Positions 9,278 through 18,394 of a stretch of DNA of 64,000 nt are shown here, piece after piece (the first letter of the stretch is position 1; each line of letters opens with the position of its first letter). The notes under the pieces were generated by a model. That model was not told the origin of the DNA, did not search any database, and worked only from the letters and a program-made list of their open reading frames with translations. Made by a program: the position numbers and the translations under genes. Source of the DNA: CAVUOA01 sp963742955 (lineage in GTDB: Bacteria; Bacteroidota; Ignavibacteria; Tepidaquicellales; OLB5); assembly GCA_963742955.1 (NCBI GenBank), contig CAVUOA010000008.1, positions 1,736,001 to 1,800,000 of the forward strand, read 5' to 3'.

Positions 9278-11211
9278 TTGAAACGGGCAACAGCAATCTT
9301 ATTTATTCTAATATCTGCAGCCGCCTCCCGCCTTTATTCCCAGACAGGTATAACCGATGTACAGAATTTCATAGATTCCACCATCAACAAAAATTTCCTT
9401 TCAACATATTTGGATAACGGAATCCAGTCTGCTAATTTCGATTCAAGGCTAAACTATGTTGGAAAACATAAAAGGCTGAACTTCTTTTTTAAGAATTATT
9501 ACTCCTCATCCGTTACCAAGCTAAGCGATAATTTTTTCCGTGATTTTGAAAATGTAAAAACCGGAGTGGGTTATACAGTAAATGATGATTTCAGCGCGTA
9601 TGCTAATTATCTGGGTATGCTGTTTTCCGATGATAAGAATATACAGTTAAAGGGTTCTTCATCCAGCCTGTTCAGCCTCAGCGGTATTTATAAAAAAAGC
9701 TATACTAATCTTTCGTTTAATACAAATGTAAATGCCGGATACAAGCTTGAAAAACAAATCGGCGAATTGAACAGGGGAATCAGCCTTGCCGGTGAGTTTA
9801 ACCTGGAGAATCTTTTTATTTCTGATTATTTCATTGACGGCCAGCTGAAGCTTGGATATGAAGATTTAGACCCCCGGAAAAATAACCTCGTTTTGTCACG
9901 CCTTTATTTCGATAAGTCTTTCGCCAATGACCTTGCAAGAAATGAGTTCGAAGGATTTTTCTCGAGAATCAGGAAAGATTTTTATTTCCCCGCAGACCCC
10001 GTTACACAGTCTCAGTTCGGGGTTTTGAATAATATTGAAGAAAGAACAGAAAGCATCATCAAAGGGTTTGACAGGTTTGATTATTATGTAACACCGAAAG
10101 TTCTGTTTTACCTGAATGTAAATCCCGTATTACCGTGATGTTATAAAACAAAACTATTATATAGCAAAGGTTTCTACATGCATCTCCCAGCATTTATGAC
10201 ACAAGAATCCAGGAACTAAGCCTCGGCGGCGATGCAGCGCTGCAGTTTGATTATGACAAACTCAATTTTCAGCTCAAAGCTTCTTATCTTGAACGTGACG
10301 AAAAGCATTTCCTTATTAATTCTGACAGGATTTCACAGCGTTTTTGTGCGCGATAAAGAATTGCTGGAGGAATCCAAAAACAACCACTCTGCGAGGTTTA
10401 AGCTTGACGGAAATTTTTATTACAACCCTACATTAACGAATCATTTCGAGCTTTCGGCAAGCAGCTCAATTTTGCGCTACGATACACCTAGTGAAATTAA
10501 CACAGATGACAGAGATGAGCTGAACATTGTTGTTTATCTTGCCCACAGGTTCGATAACCTGAAAAATTTCCGGGTGGTAAACTCAGTTGATTTAAATTTG
10601 TATCATACAGTCTATATATTTGCCGATAAGAGCGCCAATAACAACTGGAACAGGGTACTTAGATTTACCTCAAGCAATATTTTTACTCCTATAGAAGCTT
10701 AAGAACAGTCAACAGCTTCAGCGTGCTGGCAAATTACACTTCGTATGATTTTGAGGACCTTGTTTCATCTGTAAAGAGCTATTCATTCAGACAATTTAAC
10801 TGCAAGGATTCAACAATACTGCGTTTTACAAGAGCTTTCGGAATGGATATTTATGCCGAGCTGAAGCTCTATGAAAGAGGTGAGCTTAACTGGAATGCTT
10901 TTTCCGAAAGACCGCTTAATTATTTTGAGGATAGAATTATTAATTCTGAATTAAATTATTTTTTTAATAAATTTATAATTATTTCTGCAGGATATACGTA
11001 TTTTGAGCAGAGAAGGTATACTTATAATAACGGGAGCAGGGTGTTTGATACTTTTGTAAGAACTTACGGGCCGCTTGCAAAACTGAAAATTGATATGATT
11101 GATAATTCCCGGGTAGAAATTACGGGAAGTTATAATTATTATGATTATGGCAAACTGCAGCCATCAACCTCCAGCGGAAACCTTTACATGAATATTTACT
11201 GGAATTTTTAA
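9278..11211 (+). CDS. Outer-membrane beta-barrel-like protein, frameshifted
   Basis: I do not recognise a named family. The protein, about 640 residues once joined, begins with a signal peptide (LFILISAAASRLYSQ) from a TTG start at 9278 and then shows alternating hydrophobic/polar segments rich in Tyr, Phe and Asn, ending LYMNIYWNF with a terminal Phe, as expected for an outer-membrane barrel. The frame breaks near 10130-10225, near 10330 and near 10700, with barrel-like sequence continuing each time. It follows the ABC ATPase by ten bases and precedes the RsbW-like gene by eight, so the three probably form one transcript. Confidence 0.6.
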
Positions 11212-11219
11212 CTGAGCAG

Positions 11220-11627
11220 ATGAAAACTCTAAGTACTGAAATAGCCTCATTAAAAAAGAATTACGCGCTGGTAGAATCGCTTCTCTACAGGGCAAACGAG
11301 GAGTTTGGACTGCCTTTATCCGAGTTTCATAACCTCATGATTGCGGTATCCGAAGTAGTGATGAACGCTATAGTTCACGCCAATAAAGAGAAGGAAACAA
11401 AAAAAGTGCTTGTCAGCGTTGAATACGATTCGGAAACAATGAAAGTAACTGTTCTCGATGAAGGCGGAAGCTACAAGTTTGAAAATTCCGAACCCAATCT
11501 TCCCGAGGATATTCTGAAAGAGTCCGGCAGGGGGATGTATATTGTAAAATCACTTATTAAAGACGTTGATTACAGAGATACGGGTATAGGCTCTGAGTTT
11601 GTGCTTACCATAAAAAAGAAGAAATAA
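11220..11627 (+). CDS. RsbW-like anti-sigma factor / serine-protein kinase ATPase
   Basis: The 135-residue single-domain GHKL ATPase shows the N box in SEVVMNAIVHANK, the G1 box DEGG and the G2 box SGRGMYIVKSL. This is the HATPase_c_2 family of RsbW/SpoIIAB, which bind and phosphorylate anti-sigma antagonists and hold back sigma factors. No STAS antagonist or sigma gene lies next to it, so its partner is unknown. It ends just before a stem-loop terminator shared with the convergent mdh gene. Confidence 0.85.
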   Translation: MKTLSTEIASLKKNYALVESLLYRANEEFGLPLSEFHNLMIAVSEVVMNAIVHANKEKETKKVLVSVEYDSETMKVTVLDEGGSYKFENSEPNLPEDILKESGRGMYIVKSLIKDVDYRDTGIGSEFVLTIKKKK

Positions 11628-11628
11628 A

Positions 11629-11654
11629 AAAGGCTGTCAATAATGACAGCCTTT
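11629..11654. terminator. Bidirectional intrinsic terminator
   Basis: AAAGGCTGTC and GACAGCCTTT form a perfect 10-bp stem with a six-base loop. A-rich DNA on the left and TTTCGATTTT on the right let it act for both the RsbW-like gene and the convergent mdh gene. Confidence 0.85.
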
Positions 11655-11680
11655 CGATTTTATTATGCTAATTTATTTTC

Positions 11681-12601
11681 TTATTTCAGCTTTGCTATCT
11701 GTGATTTAACGTCTTCTGCTGACCTGTCAAAAGCTGCTTTTTCTTCTTTCGTCAGATTAATAGGTACAATCTCTTCCATGCCGTTAGCGCCTACTTTAAT
11801 AGGAACGCCGAGGCATACATCATGATGTCCGTATTCGCCCTGGAGGTAAACACAGCATGACATAATTCTGTGCCTGTTGTTTACAATTGAATCTATCATC
11901 TGAACAATCGATGCAGCAGGAGCGTAATACGCGCTTCCTGTTTTAAGCAGCTTTACTATCTCTGCTCCGCCGTTTCTTGTTCTGTCGATTAAAGCTTCAA
12001 CTCGTTCTTTCGGCAGAAGGTCTGTAAGAGGAATACCTGAAACAGTTGAATACCTCACAAGCGGTACCATTGAATCGCCGTGGCCGCCGAGCACCAATGC
12101 GTTTATATTTTCTATTGACACATTCAGTTCCATACAAATAAAAGCCTTGAACCTTGCTGTATCTAACACACCTGACATTCCAATCACCCTGTTTCTCGGG
12201 AAATGACTGCTTACGAAAGCTACGTATGTCATTACGTCGAGAGGGTTGGATACTACTATGATAATAGAGCGCGGCGAGTATTTTATTATTTCTTTTGTTG
12301 CGTTCCTCACTATATCGGAGTTAATTGCCATGAGGTCATCTCTTGACATTCCGGGTTTCCTTGGGCTGCCCGCCGTAATTACAACTATATCCGAGTTAGC
12401 AGACGGCTCGTATGAATTTGCTCCGTAAATTTTTGTGTCGGAAGTCTGGATTGCTGCTGATTGGTAAATATCTAAAGCTTTGCCCTGAGGTACTCCTTCT
12501 ACTATATCAAGAAGGACAACATCATTGCACAGAGCTTTATCAACCAATATTTGTGCTGCGGTAGCGCCTACGTTACCGGCACCAACTATTGTAATTTTCA
12601 T
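11681..12601 (-). CDS. mdh: Malate dehydrogenase
   Basis: It catalyses NAD-dependent malate/oxaloacetate interconversion in the TCA cycle. The LDH-like MDH fold is shown by GAGNVGATAA at the NAD site, GSPRKPGMSRDDL (substrate arginine loop), VVSNPLDVMT, and the catalytic histidine in LGGHGDSMVPL. The start chosen is ATG 12601 (MKITIVGAG), which gives about 306 residues, the usual length. An in-frame start at 12649 would add a Lys/Asn-rich tail overlapping rpmA and looks spurious. It follows rplU-rpmA on the same strand. Confidence 0.95.
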   Translation of the reverse strand: MKITIVGAGNVGATAAQILVDKALCNDVVLLDIVEGVPQGKALDIYQSAAIQTSDTKIYGANSYEPSANSDIVVITAGSPRKPGMSRDDLMAINSDIVRNATKEIIKYSPRSIIIVVSNPLDVMTYVAFVSSHFPRNRVIGMSGVLDTARFKAFICMELNVSIENINALVLGGHGDSMVPLVRYSTVSGIPLTDLLPKERVEALIDRTRNGGAEIVKLLKTGSAYYAPAASIVQMIDSIVNNRHRIMSCCVYLQGEYGHHDVCLGVPIKVGANGMEEIVPINLTKEEKAAFDRSAEDVKSQIAKLK

Positions 12602-12635
12602 GCTTTTATTCTTTTTATTTTTTGGGTTCTTATTA

Positions 12636-12899
12636 TCAGTCTTTGGCAACCGGTATAACGTTAACTTTCTTTTTATTTTTATTTACGAAGGTGAATTTCA
12701 CATTACCTTCAATTAGAGAAAAGATTGTATCATCTTTCCCTAAGCTCACGTTAATTCCAGGCATGAATTTAGTTCCTCTTTGCCTTATAATGATTGCGCC
12801 CGCTTTTACTTTTTCACCGCCGAATCTCTTTACTCCGAGCCTTTGCGAGTTGGAATCGCGTCCGTTCTTAGTGCTTCCTAATCCTTTTTTATGTGCCAT
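12636..12899 (-). CDS. rpmA: 50S ribosomal protein L27
   Basis: The 87-residue protein begins MAHKKGLGSTKNGRDSNSQ and has RFGGEKVKAGAIIIRQRG, the hallmark of L27, whose N-terminal tail reaches the peptidyl transferase centre. It has no N-terminal extension of the type cleaved in Firmicutes. It is 80 bases downstream of rplU, in the usual L21-L27 operon order. Confidence 0.97.
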   Translation of the reverse strand: MAHKKGLGSTKNGRDSNSQRLGVKRFGGEKVKAGAIIIRQRGTKFMPGINVSLGKDDTIFSLIEGNVKFTFVNKNKKKVNVIPVAKD

Positions 12900-12979
12900 T
12901 GTAGTAAATTAAAAATGTTTATTAAAATCATAAACCGGAAAACTTAAATTTCATTTTTTGTTTTCCGGCAGAACTTGTA

Positions 12980-13288
12980 TTACTTGATTGAATTGATTTC
13001 TATTTCTGTGTACTGTTGTCTGTGCCCGCGGGTTCTTCTGTAATTTTTTCTTCTCTTTTTCTTGAAAACCATTACTTTCTCATCTTTAATATGATTCAGC
13101 ACAGTAGCTTCAACTTTCATTGAAAGTTTGGGGGCTCCAACCTGTAATGATTTATCGTCAGTACTGTAAGCCAGCACGTCAGGAAAATTTACTTTAGCGC
13201 CTATTTCTTCGCTCAGTTTCGGTACAAAAAGCTTTTGGTTTTCTGAAATTCTGTATTGCTTACCTTTGATATTTACTATTGCAAACAT
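12980..13288 (-). CDS. rplU: 50S ribosomal protein L21
   Basis: The 102-residue protein begins MFAIVNIKGKQYRISENQ and contains KVMVFKKKRRKNYRRTRGHRQ, the conserved rRNA-binding basic motif of L21. It binds 23S rRNA in the large subunit. It is the first gene of the L21-L27 unit, with mdh downstream. About 250 bases without genes lie upstream and probably hold the promoter. Confidence 0.97.
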   Translation of the reverse strand: MFAIVNIKGKQYRISENQKLFVPKLSEEIGAKVNFPDVLAYSTDDKSLQVGAPKLSMKVEATVLNHIKDEKVMVFKKKRRKNYRRTRGHRQQYTEIEINSIK

Positions 13289-13536
13289 TGTTATATCTTT
13301 TTTGAAATTTTATAAATCAGTACTTAACTCCTGTTTTTGCAGCAGATTACATGAAATTACAGCTCTGAAATTAAAGTTTACTTTTAGGGCTGAACTGTAA
13401 TTTTACGAATTTATTAGCTTAAATTCAAACCAAATACAGGTATAAAAACGGAAAATTCAATAAATATTCTTAATGTTGGGTTAATAGCAAAGTAGAAAGT
13501 TTCTGTTAAACATATATTTTATAAGATAAATATAAT

Positions 13537-14007
13537 TTATCTGTTCACATTGGCATTTTTAGGTTTATTAAACGGAGAAAACAGAAACATAGGAACTGCA
13601 AGATGATACAGAAGCCCGTATAAAATCAGCTTTAAAATTTCACCGGTTCCCAGATTGAAATATATAAATATATATACAGATAAAGGAATATAAAGCAGCA
13701 AGCTTGTAACTAACCCGGGTGAATAGCTTTTTCTTGCGATTGAGCCGATTACATGAGCTGTACCGTTTACAAGCAGAAGCCCGGCTATTGAGAGTGCAAA
13801 CATGGGGTAATGACCTCCCAGAAAAACCGAAGACAAACATAAAATCAGAAACAGCGCATTCACAATTACTGCAAGCTTTACATTAACTCTTCCGGCTATT
13901 GGCGGAGCCTGCTTTTTCACCCAGCTTATAAATCCGCCCGGTAAAAAAAATTCTTCGGTTACATGAATTACCGCAGCTGCAAAAAGATAAAACGGGAAAT
14001 TATCCAT
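13537..14007 (-). CDS. HXXEE domain-containing membrane protein
   Basis: The 156-residue protein has about five membrane segments and, in the first helix, HVTEEF (H15, E18, E19), the motif for which the HXXEE family is named. Asn and His recur in later helices (GTAHVIGS, LYHLAVPMF). The pattern suggests intramembrane metal or substrate chemistry, but the family's function is unknown. It lies five bases after the aminopeptidase P gene on the same strand and is probably co-transcribed. Confidence 0.75.
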   Translation of the reverse strand: MDNFPFYLFAAAVIHVTEEFFLPGGFISWVKKQAPPIAGRVNVKLAVIVNALFLILCLSSVFLGGHYPMFALSIAGLLLVNGTAHVIGSIARKSYSPGLVTSLLLYIPLSVYIFIYFNLGTGEILKLILYGLLYHLAVPMFLFSPFNKPKNANVNR

Positions 14008-14012
14008 TGAAC

Positions 14013-15302
14013 TTAACTGTTCATTAATTCTTCAATTTCATCTGCTTCAATCGGAATATCTTTAAACAAATCTTCGTTCCCTGTTTCAGTTATAAGAATA
14101 TTATTTTCAAGCCGGATGCCAAAGCCTTCTTCTCTTATATATATTCCCGGCTCACAGGTTAACACTGCACCCGGTTTAAGCGGTTCATGGAAGTAACCCA
14201 CATCATGCACATCAAGACCGAGGAAGTGCGATACGTTGTGGGGATAATATTTCATTGATGCAGGGTAATCGGGATTCTGATTTTTAATATCATTTATCTT
14301 AAGCAGTCCGAGGTTAATCAGCTCTTTTTCAATAAGGCTTCTTGTTTCTGTAAATAAATCTGCAAGCAGTTTGCCCGGTTTCATTTGTTTAATTGTTTCT
14401 TTCTGCACCCGGAGAACGGCATTGTAAACATCTTTCTGCCTATTAGTAAATTTGCCGTTTATCGGGATAGTCCTCGTCATATCGGCATTATAGTTGGCAT
14501 ACGACGCGGCGAAATCTATCAGCACAACATCACCGTTTTTACATACTTTATCATTCTTAATATAATGCAGTGTGCATGAATCAACACCGGAGGCAATTAT
14601 AGGTTCGTAATCAGCCGGCGCTCCGTTATTGCTGATGAAATCATGAATGAACTCTGCTTCAATTTGTGCTTCAGTAACTCCGGGTTTAGTAAACTTAAGC
14701 ACTCTCCTGAATCCGTTTCCGGTAAGTGCACATGCTTTTTTTAACAGCTGTATTTCAATATCTGATTTAACTGTTCGCAATTCATACAGAATGGGGGCTG
14801 CTCTCTCATATTCATGAAGCGGAAAACGTTTTCTGCATTTTTTTATGAACCTGTCATCCCGGGTTTCTACTTCTACCGTTGCGCGTTTATGCTCGTTTGA
14901 GTTGAGATAAACGTTTTGTGCATCGCTCATCAGGTAATAAAACAATTTATCAAACTCTGATACGAACTTCACAGTTTTAATACCTGATATATCTGATGCT
15001 TTCTTTTGAGTAAGCTTTTCGCCTTCCCATGTTGTGAGGTCATCGTTCACATCGCGAATAAACAAAATTTCACTTAGCTTTTTATCCGGTGAACCGGGAA
15101 ACAACAACAGTAAAGTTTCTTCCTGTTCGATGCCTGTCATATAAAACAGGTCACTGTTCTGCTTGAACTTCAACGTACCGTCCGCATTAGAGGGGAGTAC
15201 ATCGTTAGAGTTCAGCACAACAATCGAATTCGGCTTAAGCTGTTTTTTCAGGTTTTCCCGGTTTGAAATAAAAAGGGCGGGGTTTATTTTTTCGTATCTC
15301 AT
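14013..15302 (-). CDS. pepP: Aminopeptidase P family protein (Xaa-Pro aminopeptidase)
   Basis: The enzyme releases N-terminal residues next to proline. It is 429 residues with an N-terminal creatinase-like domain (about 1-165) and a C-terminal pita-bread metallopeptidase domain. The dinuclear metal ligands are visible: Asp in VVLIDFAAS, Asp in NADMTRTIP, His in SHFLGLDVHD, Glu in LTCEPGIYI and Glu in GIRLENNILI. The length matches PepP. The frame is intact. The HXXEE gene follows it. Confidence 0.92.
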   Translation of the reverse strand: MRYEKINPALFISNRENLKKQLKPNSIVVLNSNDVLPSNADGTLKFKQNSDLFYMTGIEQEETLLLLFPGSPDKKLSEILFIRDVNDDLTTWEGEKLTQKKASDISGIKTVKFVSEFDKLFYYLMSDAQNVYLNSNEHKRATVEVETRDDRFIKKCRKRFPLHEYERAAPILYELRTVKSDIEIQLLKKACALTGNGFRRVLKFTKPGVTEAQIEAEFIHDFISNNGAPADYEPIIASGVDSCTLHYIKNDKVCKNGDVVLIDFAASYANYNADMTRTIPINGKFTNRQKDVYNAVLRVQKETIKQMKPGKLLADLFTETRSLIEKELINLGLLKINDIKNQNPDYPASMKYYPHNVSHFLGLDVHDVGYFHEPLKPGAVLTCEPGIYIREEGFGIRLENNILITETGNEDLFKDIPIEADEIEELMNS

Positions 15303-15345
15303 CAGTTAAAATTTTATGGGGTTATATGTTTATATTTTTGAAAAT

Positions 15346-15364
15346 GCCCGGATAAAATCCGGGC
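15346..15364 (-). terminator. Terminator of tRNA-Thr
   Basis: GCCCGGA and TCCGGGC make a 7-bp stem with a five-base loop, starting 10 bases beyond the 3' end of the tRNA and followed on the - strand by ATTTTC. Confidence 0.7.
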
Positions 15365-15373
15365 TTTGCTTTG

Positions 15374-15446
15374 AGCTGGCGACCGGAATTGAACCGGTGA
15401 CCTGCGCATTACGAGTGCGCTGCTCTACCATCTGAGCTACGCCAGC
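15374..15446 (-). tRNA. tRNA-Thr (anticodon CGT)
   Basis: The 73-nt - strand sequence folds as a cloverleaf. The acceptor stem is GCTGGCG/CGCCAGC, the D-arm has GCTCAGATGGTAGAGC, and the anticodon stem GCGCA/TGCGC encloses loop CTCGTAA with anticodon CGT. The T-arm is ACCGGTTCAATTCCGGT. CCA is not encoded. It reads ACG codons. Confidence 0.95.
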
Positions 15447-15544
15447 ATTTATTGAAAATCTCGGAAAATCAACACTTTATTCAACAATATAACAAAGTTA
15501 ACCAAATACCCGGTTCAATTCAATGCAGAACAATTAACAGGCTC

Positions 15545-15573
15545 TTGACAAATTATATTTAATATATTATATT
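15545..15573 (+). promoter_or_regulatory. Sigma-70-like promoter of marR-trx
   Basis: TTGACA at 15545-15550 is followed after exactly 17 bases by TATATT at 15568-15573. This is a near-consensus housekeeping promoter of the E. coli type, 28 bases upstream of the marR ATG, and the operator overlaps its downstream edge. Confidence 0.7.
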
Positions 15574-15597
15574 TGCTAATAGCAACTATTGCTAATA
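15573..15597 (+). promoter_or_regulatory. Probable MarR operator
   Basis: TTGCTAATAGCAA at 15573-15585 is a perfect inverted repeat (TTGCTA, one-base spacer, TAGCAA). A second half, TTGCTAATA, recurs at 15589-15597. The sites cover the -10 edge and start region, the expected place for autorepression by a dimeric MarR protein. Confidence 0.65.
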
Positions 15598-15600
15598 ACA

Positions 15601-16027
15601 ATGAAAACAGAAATCAGGATAATTGACCTCGTAATTGCGCTTAAACACAGCTGTTTGATGAAAGAAGACAGCATAAGGGAAGAATTTGAGCTTAGCCCCG
15701 CCGAATACAGAGGAATACTTTCCATTAAACAGGGAGAGATTGTTAAAGGAAGCGAACTCTCGGAAAAAATGGGGCTTTCTGTTTCACGCGGAAGCCGTGT
15801 AATAGAAAAGCTTACTCAAAAGGGCTATCTTAAAAGAACAGGTAACTCAGATGACAGGCGCTGCTTAACGATTGCACTGGCTGATAAAGGGACAAAAGGT
15901 TAAAAGCAAAATCGACAAAATGCTTGAGCAATGTGAACAGGAGCTGCAGTCTAAAATTCCGAAAACAGAAATAAAAAGTTTTATAAATTCATTAGATAAA
16001 TTAACATCAATATTAGAAACAAACTAG
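15601..16027 (+). CDS. MarR-family transcriptional regulator, frameshifted
   Basis: The protein has the winged-helix core of MarR: AEYRGILSIKQGE, then SELSEKMGLSVSRGSRVIEKL as recognition region and a wing ending NSDDRRCLTIALADKG. The frame stops at 15903, but a helix typical of the MarR dimer domain (KVKSKIDKMLEQCEQELQ) continues in another frame to the TAG at 16025-16027, so one base is off near 15890-15900. The start chosen is ATG 15601; a TTG at 15589 lies inside the operator repeat. It is followed 17 bases later by thioredoxin, suggesting a redox- or drug-responsive unit. Confidence 0.8.
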
Positions 16028-16044
16028 AAAGAGAAAATTTAAAA

Positions 16045-16408
16045 ATGGAATTCCTCACAAACGAAACATTTAAACAGAAAATCTTTAACTATGAAGTTAA
16101 TAAAGACTGGAAGTACGAAGGCGAGCTTCCTGCTATAATAGATTTCTATGCCGACTGGTGCCGGACCCTGCAAAATGGTTGCCCCGGTTCTTGAAGAGCT
16201 TGCAAATGAGTACAACGGCAAAATAAATATATTCAAGATTGATACAGAAAAAGAACAGGAGCTTTCAGCTGCGTTTGGTATAAGAAGCATTCCTTCACTG
16301 TTATTTATTCCAAAGAACGGACAGCCGCAGATGGCTATGGGAGCGCTTCCGAAAGAATCTTTTGTGCAGATTATTAACGATGTGCTTCTGCAGGAAAAAG
16401 CTGCGTAA
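16045..16408 (+). CDS. Thioredoxin, frameshifted at the active site
   Basis: A thioredoxin-fold protein of about 120 residues: PAIIDFYADWC in the first frame, then GPCKMVAPVLEELA, FKIDTEKEQ, the cis-Pro loop RSIPSLLF and a C-terminal helix in the second. Removing one C from TGCCGG at about 16162-16166 restores the classical WCGPC active site, so the break is a one-base insertion. It reduces protein disulfides in the cytoplasm, powered by thioredoxin reductase (a trxB gene lies at 45.7 kb). It is co-directional with marR and shares its promoter. Confidence 0.88.
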
Positions 16409-16415
16409 ATAATTG

Positions 16416-16455
16416 TGTCATTGCAAGCCCCGAGAAATCGGGGCGAAGCAATCTC
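16416..16455. repeat. Dispersed palindromic element, TGTCATTGC...GAAGCAATC type
   Basis: The element starts TGTCATTGCAAG and ends CGAAGCAATCTC, with a CCCCGAGAAATCGGGG hairpin inside. Three relatives lie at 26806, 27184 (inverted) and 27224. It sits between the convergent trx and yqeY genes. Confidence 0.8.
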
Positions 16456-16485
16456 AATAATTAAAGTAACTTTTTGTTTTTCCGG

Positions 16486-16505
16486 ATTCCTGCTTTCGCA
16501 GGAAT
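16486..16505. repeat. ATTCCTGC hairpin repeat
   Basis: ATTCCTGC and GCAGGAAT form a perfect 8-bp stem with loop TTTC, followed by GACA. It looks like a dispersed intergenic palindrome and could also end transcription between the convergent trx and yqeY genes. Confidence 0.6.
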
Positions 16506-16511
16506 GACAAT

Positions 16512-16929
16512 TTAACTCCCTTGTTTTGCCCTTACAATTTCGCTAACGGTTTTACCGTCATACCTGCCGGAATAATTCTCTTTAAAATAACCCATAATAT
16601 CTTTCATAATTTTTCCCCGGGAAAACTGTTCGCTTACAATTTTTTCGATTTCATCTTTGCTTAGCTGGCTTGGAAGATAAGATTCCAGAATTTGTTTCTC
16701 TGCTTTATATTTTGTTTTTTGTTCATCGGGTATATCCAGCCCAAGAGTTTCATCAATATTCTTGATGAACTTTTTTATAATTCTTATTTCATCTTCTTCA
16801 GTCATCTCTTTACCGCTCTTTCGATAAGGTAAATATTTCGGCATAAAGAGTCGATAGAAGATTAGCACGCAGAAGGTCTTTAGCCTTCTTAGCCTCATGC
16901 ATATCATTTCTTATTTTTTCTATTAACAT
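16512..16929 (-). CDS. yqeY: GatB/YqeY domain protein, frameshifted
   Basis: YqeY proteins resemble the tRNA-binding tail domain of amidotransferase subunit GatB; their role is not settled. The N-terminal helix MLIEKIRNDMHEAKKAKD starts at ATG 16929 and runs to SKER in one frame. SGKEMTEEDEIRIIKKF and the C-terminal ESYLPSQLSKDEIEKIV and SGRYDGKTVSEIVRAK follow in another. One indel near 16812-16820 joins them, giving about 139 residues, close to the family's roughly 148. The gene is convergent with trx. Confidence 0.85.
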
Positions 16930-16978
16930 AATATTAATCTTGTTTTTCCCGTTTACAAAAATTTTACTTTACATAGAA

Positions 16979-17010
16979 AGAGATGCCATCTTGTAAAAAA
17001 CGGCACCTCT
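16979..17010 (-). terminator. Possible terminator of ahcY
   Basis: On the - strand AGAGGTGCC pairs with GGCATCTCT (nine pairs, one G-U) around a 14-base loop, followed by TTTC. It lies 22 bases past the ahcY stop. Confidence 0.5.
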
Positions 17011-17032
17011 AAAATTTAATAATGTATTTTTC

Positions 17033-18364
17033 TTAATACCTGTATTCGTCAGTCTTATAAGGTCCGTCAACCGGAACGCCGATATAATCAGCCTGTTCTT
17101 TCGAGAGTGTTTCAAGCTTAGCTCCCACCTTGGCAAGATGAAGTCTTGCCACCTTTTCATCAAGGTGTTTAGGAAGCACATAAACCTTATTCTCATATTT
17201 ATCGCTGTGGTTCCATAACTCAATCTGCGCCAGCACCTGGTTTGTGAATGAGTTCGACATTACAAACGAGGGGTGACCCATTGCGCAGCCCAGGTTTACC
17301 AAACGTCCTTCAGCAAGTACTATTACTTCATGTCCGTCAACGTTATATAAATCAACCTGCGGCTTAATGTTTACCTTTGTATTTCCGTAATTCTTATTCA
17401 GCCATGCCATATCTATTTCATGGTCAAAGTGCCCGATATTGGCAACAATAGCTTTATCTTTCATTGCTTTAAAGTGCCTGTCGGTAATGATTTTCAGATT
17501 GCCTGTTGCAGTTACAAAAATATCGGCAATCTTTGCAGCTTCATCCATAGTTATAACCTGGTAGCCGTCCATTGCAGCCTGTAAAGCGCAAATGGGGTCG
17601 ATTTCGGTAACCATAACTCTTGCTCCGGCGCCGCGTAATGACTGGCTTGAGCCTTTTCCCACATCGCCGTAACCTGCTACAACCGCAATTTTTCCCGCCA
17701 TCATAACATCTGTAGCGCGTCTTATTGCGTCAACGCAGGATTCTTTGCATCCATATTTATTATCGAACTTCGATTTCGTAACTGAGTCATTTACATTTAT
17801 TGCCGGAACAGGAAGTGTTCCGTTTTTCATCCTGTCATATAAACGGTGGACACCTGTTGTGGTTTCTTCGGAAAGTCCCTTAACATTTGGAACCAACTCC
17901 GGAAATTTATCAAGCACCATGTTGGTTAAATCGCCGCCGTCATCAAGTATCATGTTTAAGCGGTTTTTTATCGGGACCGAAGAACAAAGTCTGTTCGATG
18001 CACCAGTCAAATTCCTGCTCGTTCATTCCTTTCCATGCAAATACCGGAATACCCTTTGCCGCTATTGCTGCTGCAGCGTGGTCCTGTGTTGAGAAAATGT
18101 TGCATGAAGACCATCTTACTTCAGCGCCCAGGTCAACCAAAGTTTCAATCAGCACCGCAGTCTGAATTGTCATATGAAGGCATCCGGCAATTCTTGCGCC
18201 TTTAAGCGGCTTGGTTTTTTTGTATTCTTCTCTTACGGACATTAATCCGGGCATTTCGGCTTCCGCTAAGCGGATTTCTTTTCTGCCCCAGTCAGCCAGC
18301 GATAAATCTTTTACCTTATAGTCCTGCGTATCTACGGTACTCGTGGTTCAATATTTGAAGCCAT
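17033..18364 (-). CDS. ahcY: Adenosylhomocysteinase, frameshifted twice
   Basis: The enzyme splits S-adenosylhomocysteine to adenosine and homocysteine, clearing the product of SAM-dependent methylation. Visible are LADWGRKEIRLAEAEMPGLM, GCLHMTIQTAVLIETL, WSSCNIFSTQDHAAAA, the NAD-binding GYGDVGKGSS and the C-terminal tail KTDEYRY. The N-terminal MASNIEP starts at ATG 18364 with GGAG upstream. Breaks lie near 18345 (just after the start) and 17950-18000 (FFGPDKKPL joined to NMILDDGGD). Total about 440 residues. MetK, which makes SAM, is at the right end of the window. Confidence 0.92.
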
Positions 18365-18394
18365 TATTGTGGTTCTCCTTTAAGTATATAATTA

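Noticed and set aside
9278..10138. Separate genes for each fragment of the barrel-like protein at 9.3-11.2 kb.
   Set aside because: The fragments read on in other frames with the same strand-rich pattern, and only the first has a signal peptide and only the last a terminal Phe. One broken gene fits better.
12602..12649. A longer N-terminus for malate dehydrogenase starting at 12649.
   Set aside because: The extra 16 residues are Lys/Asn-rich, overlap rpmA, and precede the normal start MKITIVGAG.
16150..16180. Programmed frameshifting at the thioredoxin active site.
   Set aside because: There is no slippery heptamer or downstream structure, and many neighbouring genes show the same kind of one-base break. 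Sequence error is simpler.
18365..18394. A SAM or SAH riboswitch before ahcY.
   Set aside because: Only about 30 bases separate ahcY from the macro-domain gene, too short for a known SAM or SAH riboswitch; only a ribosome site is visible.
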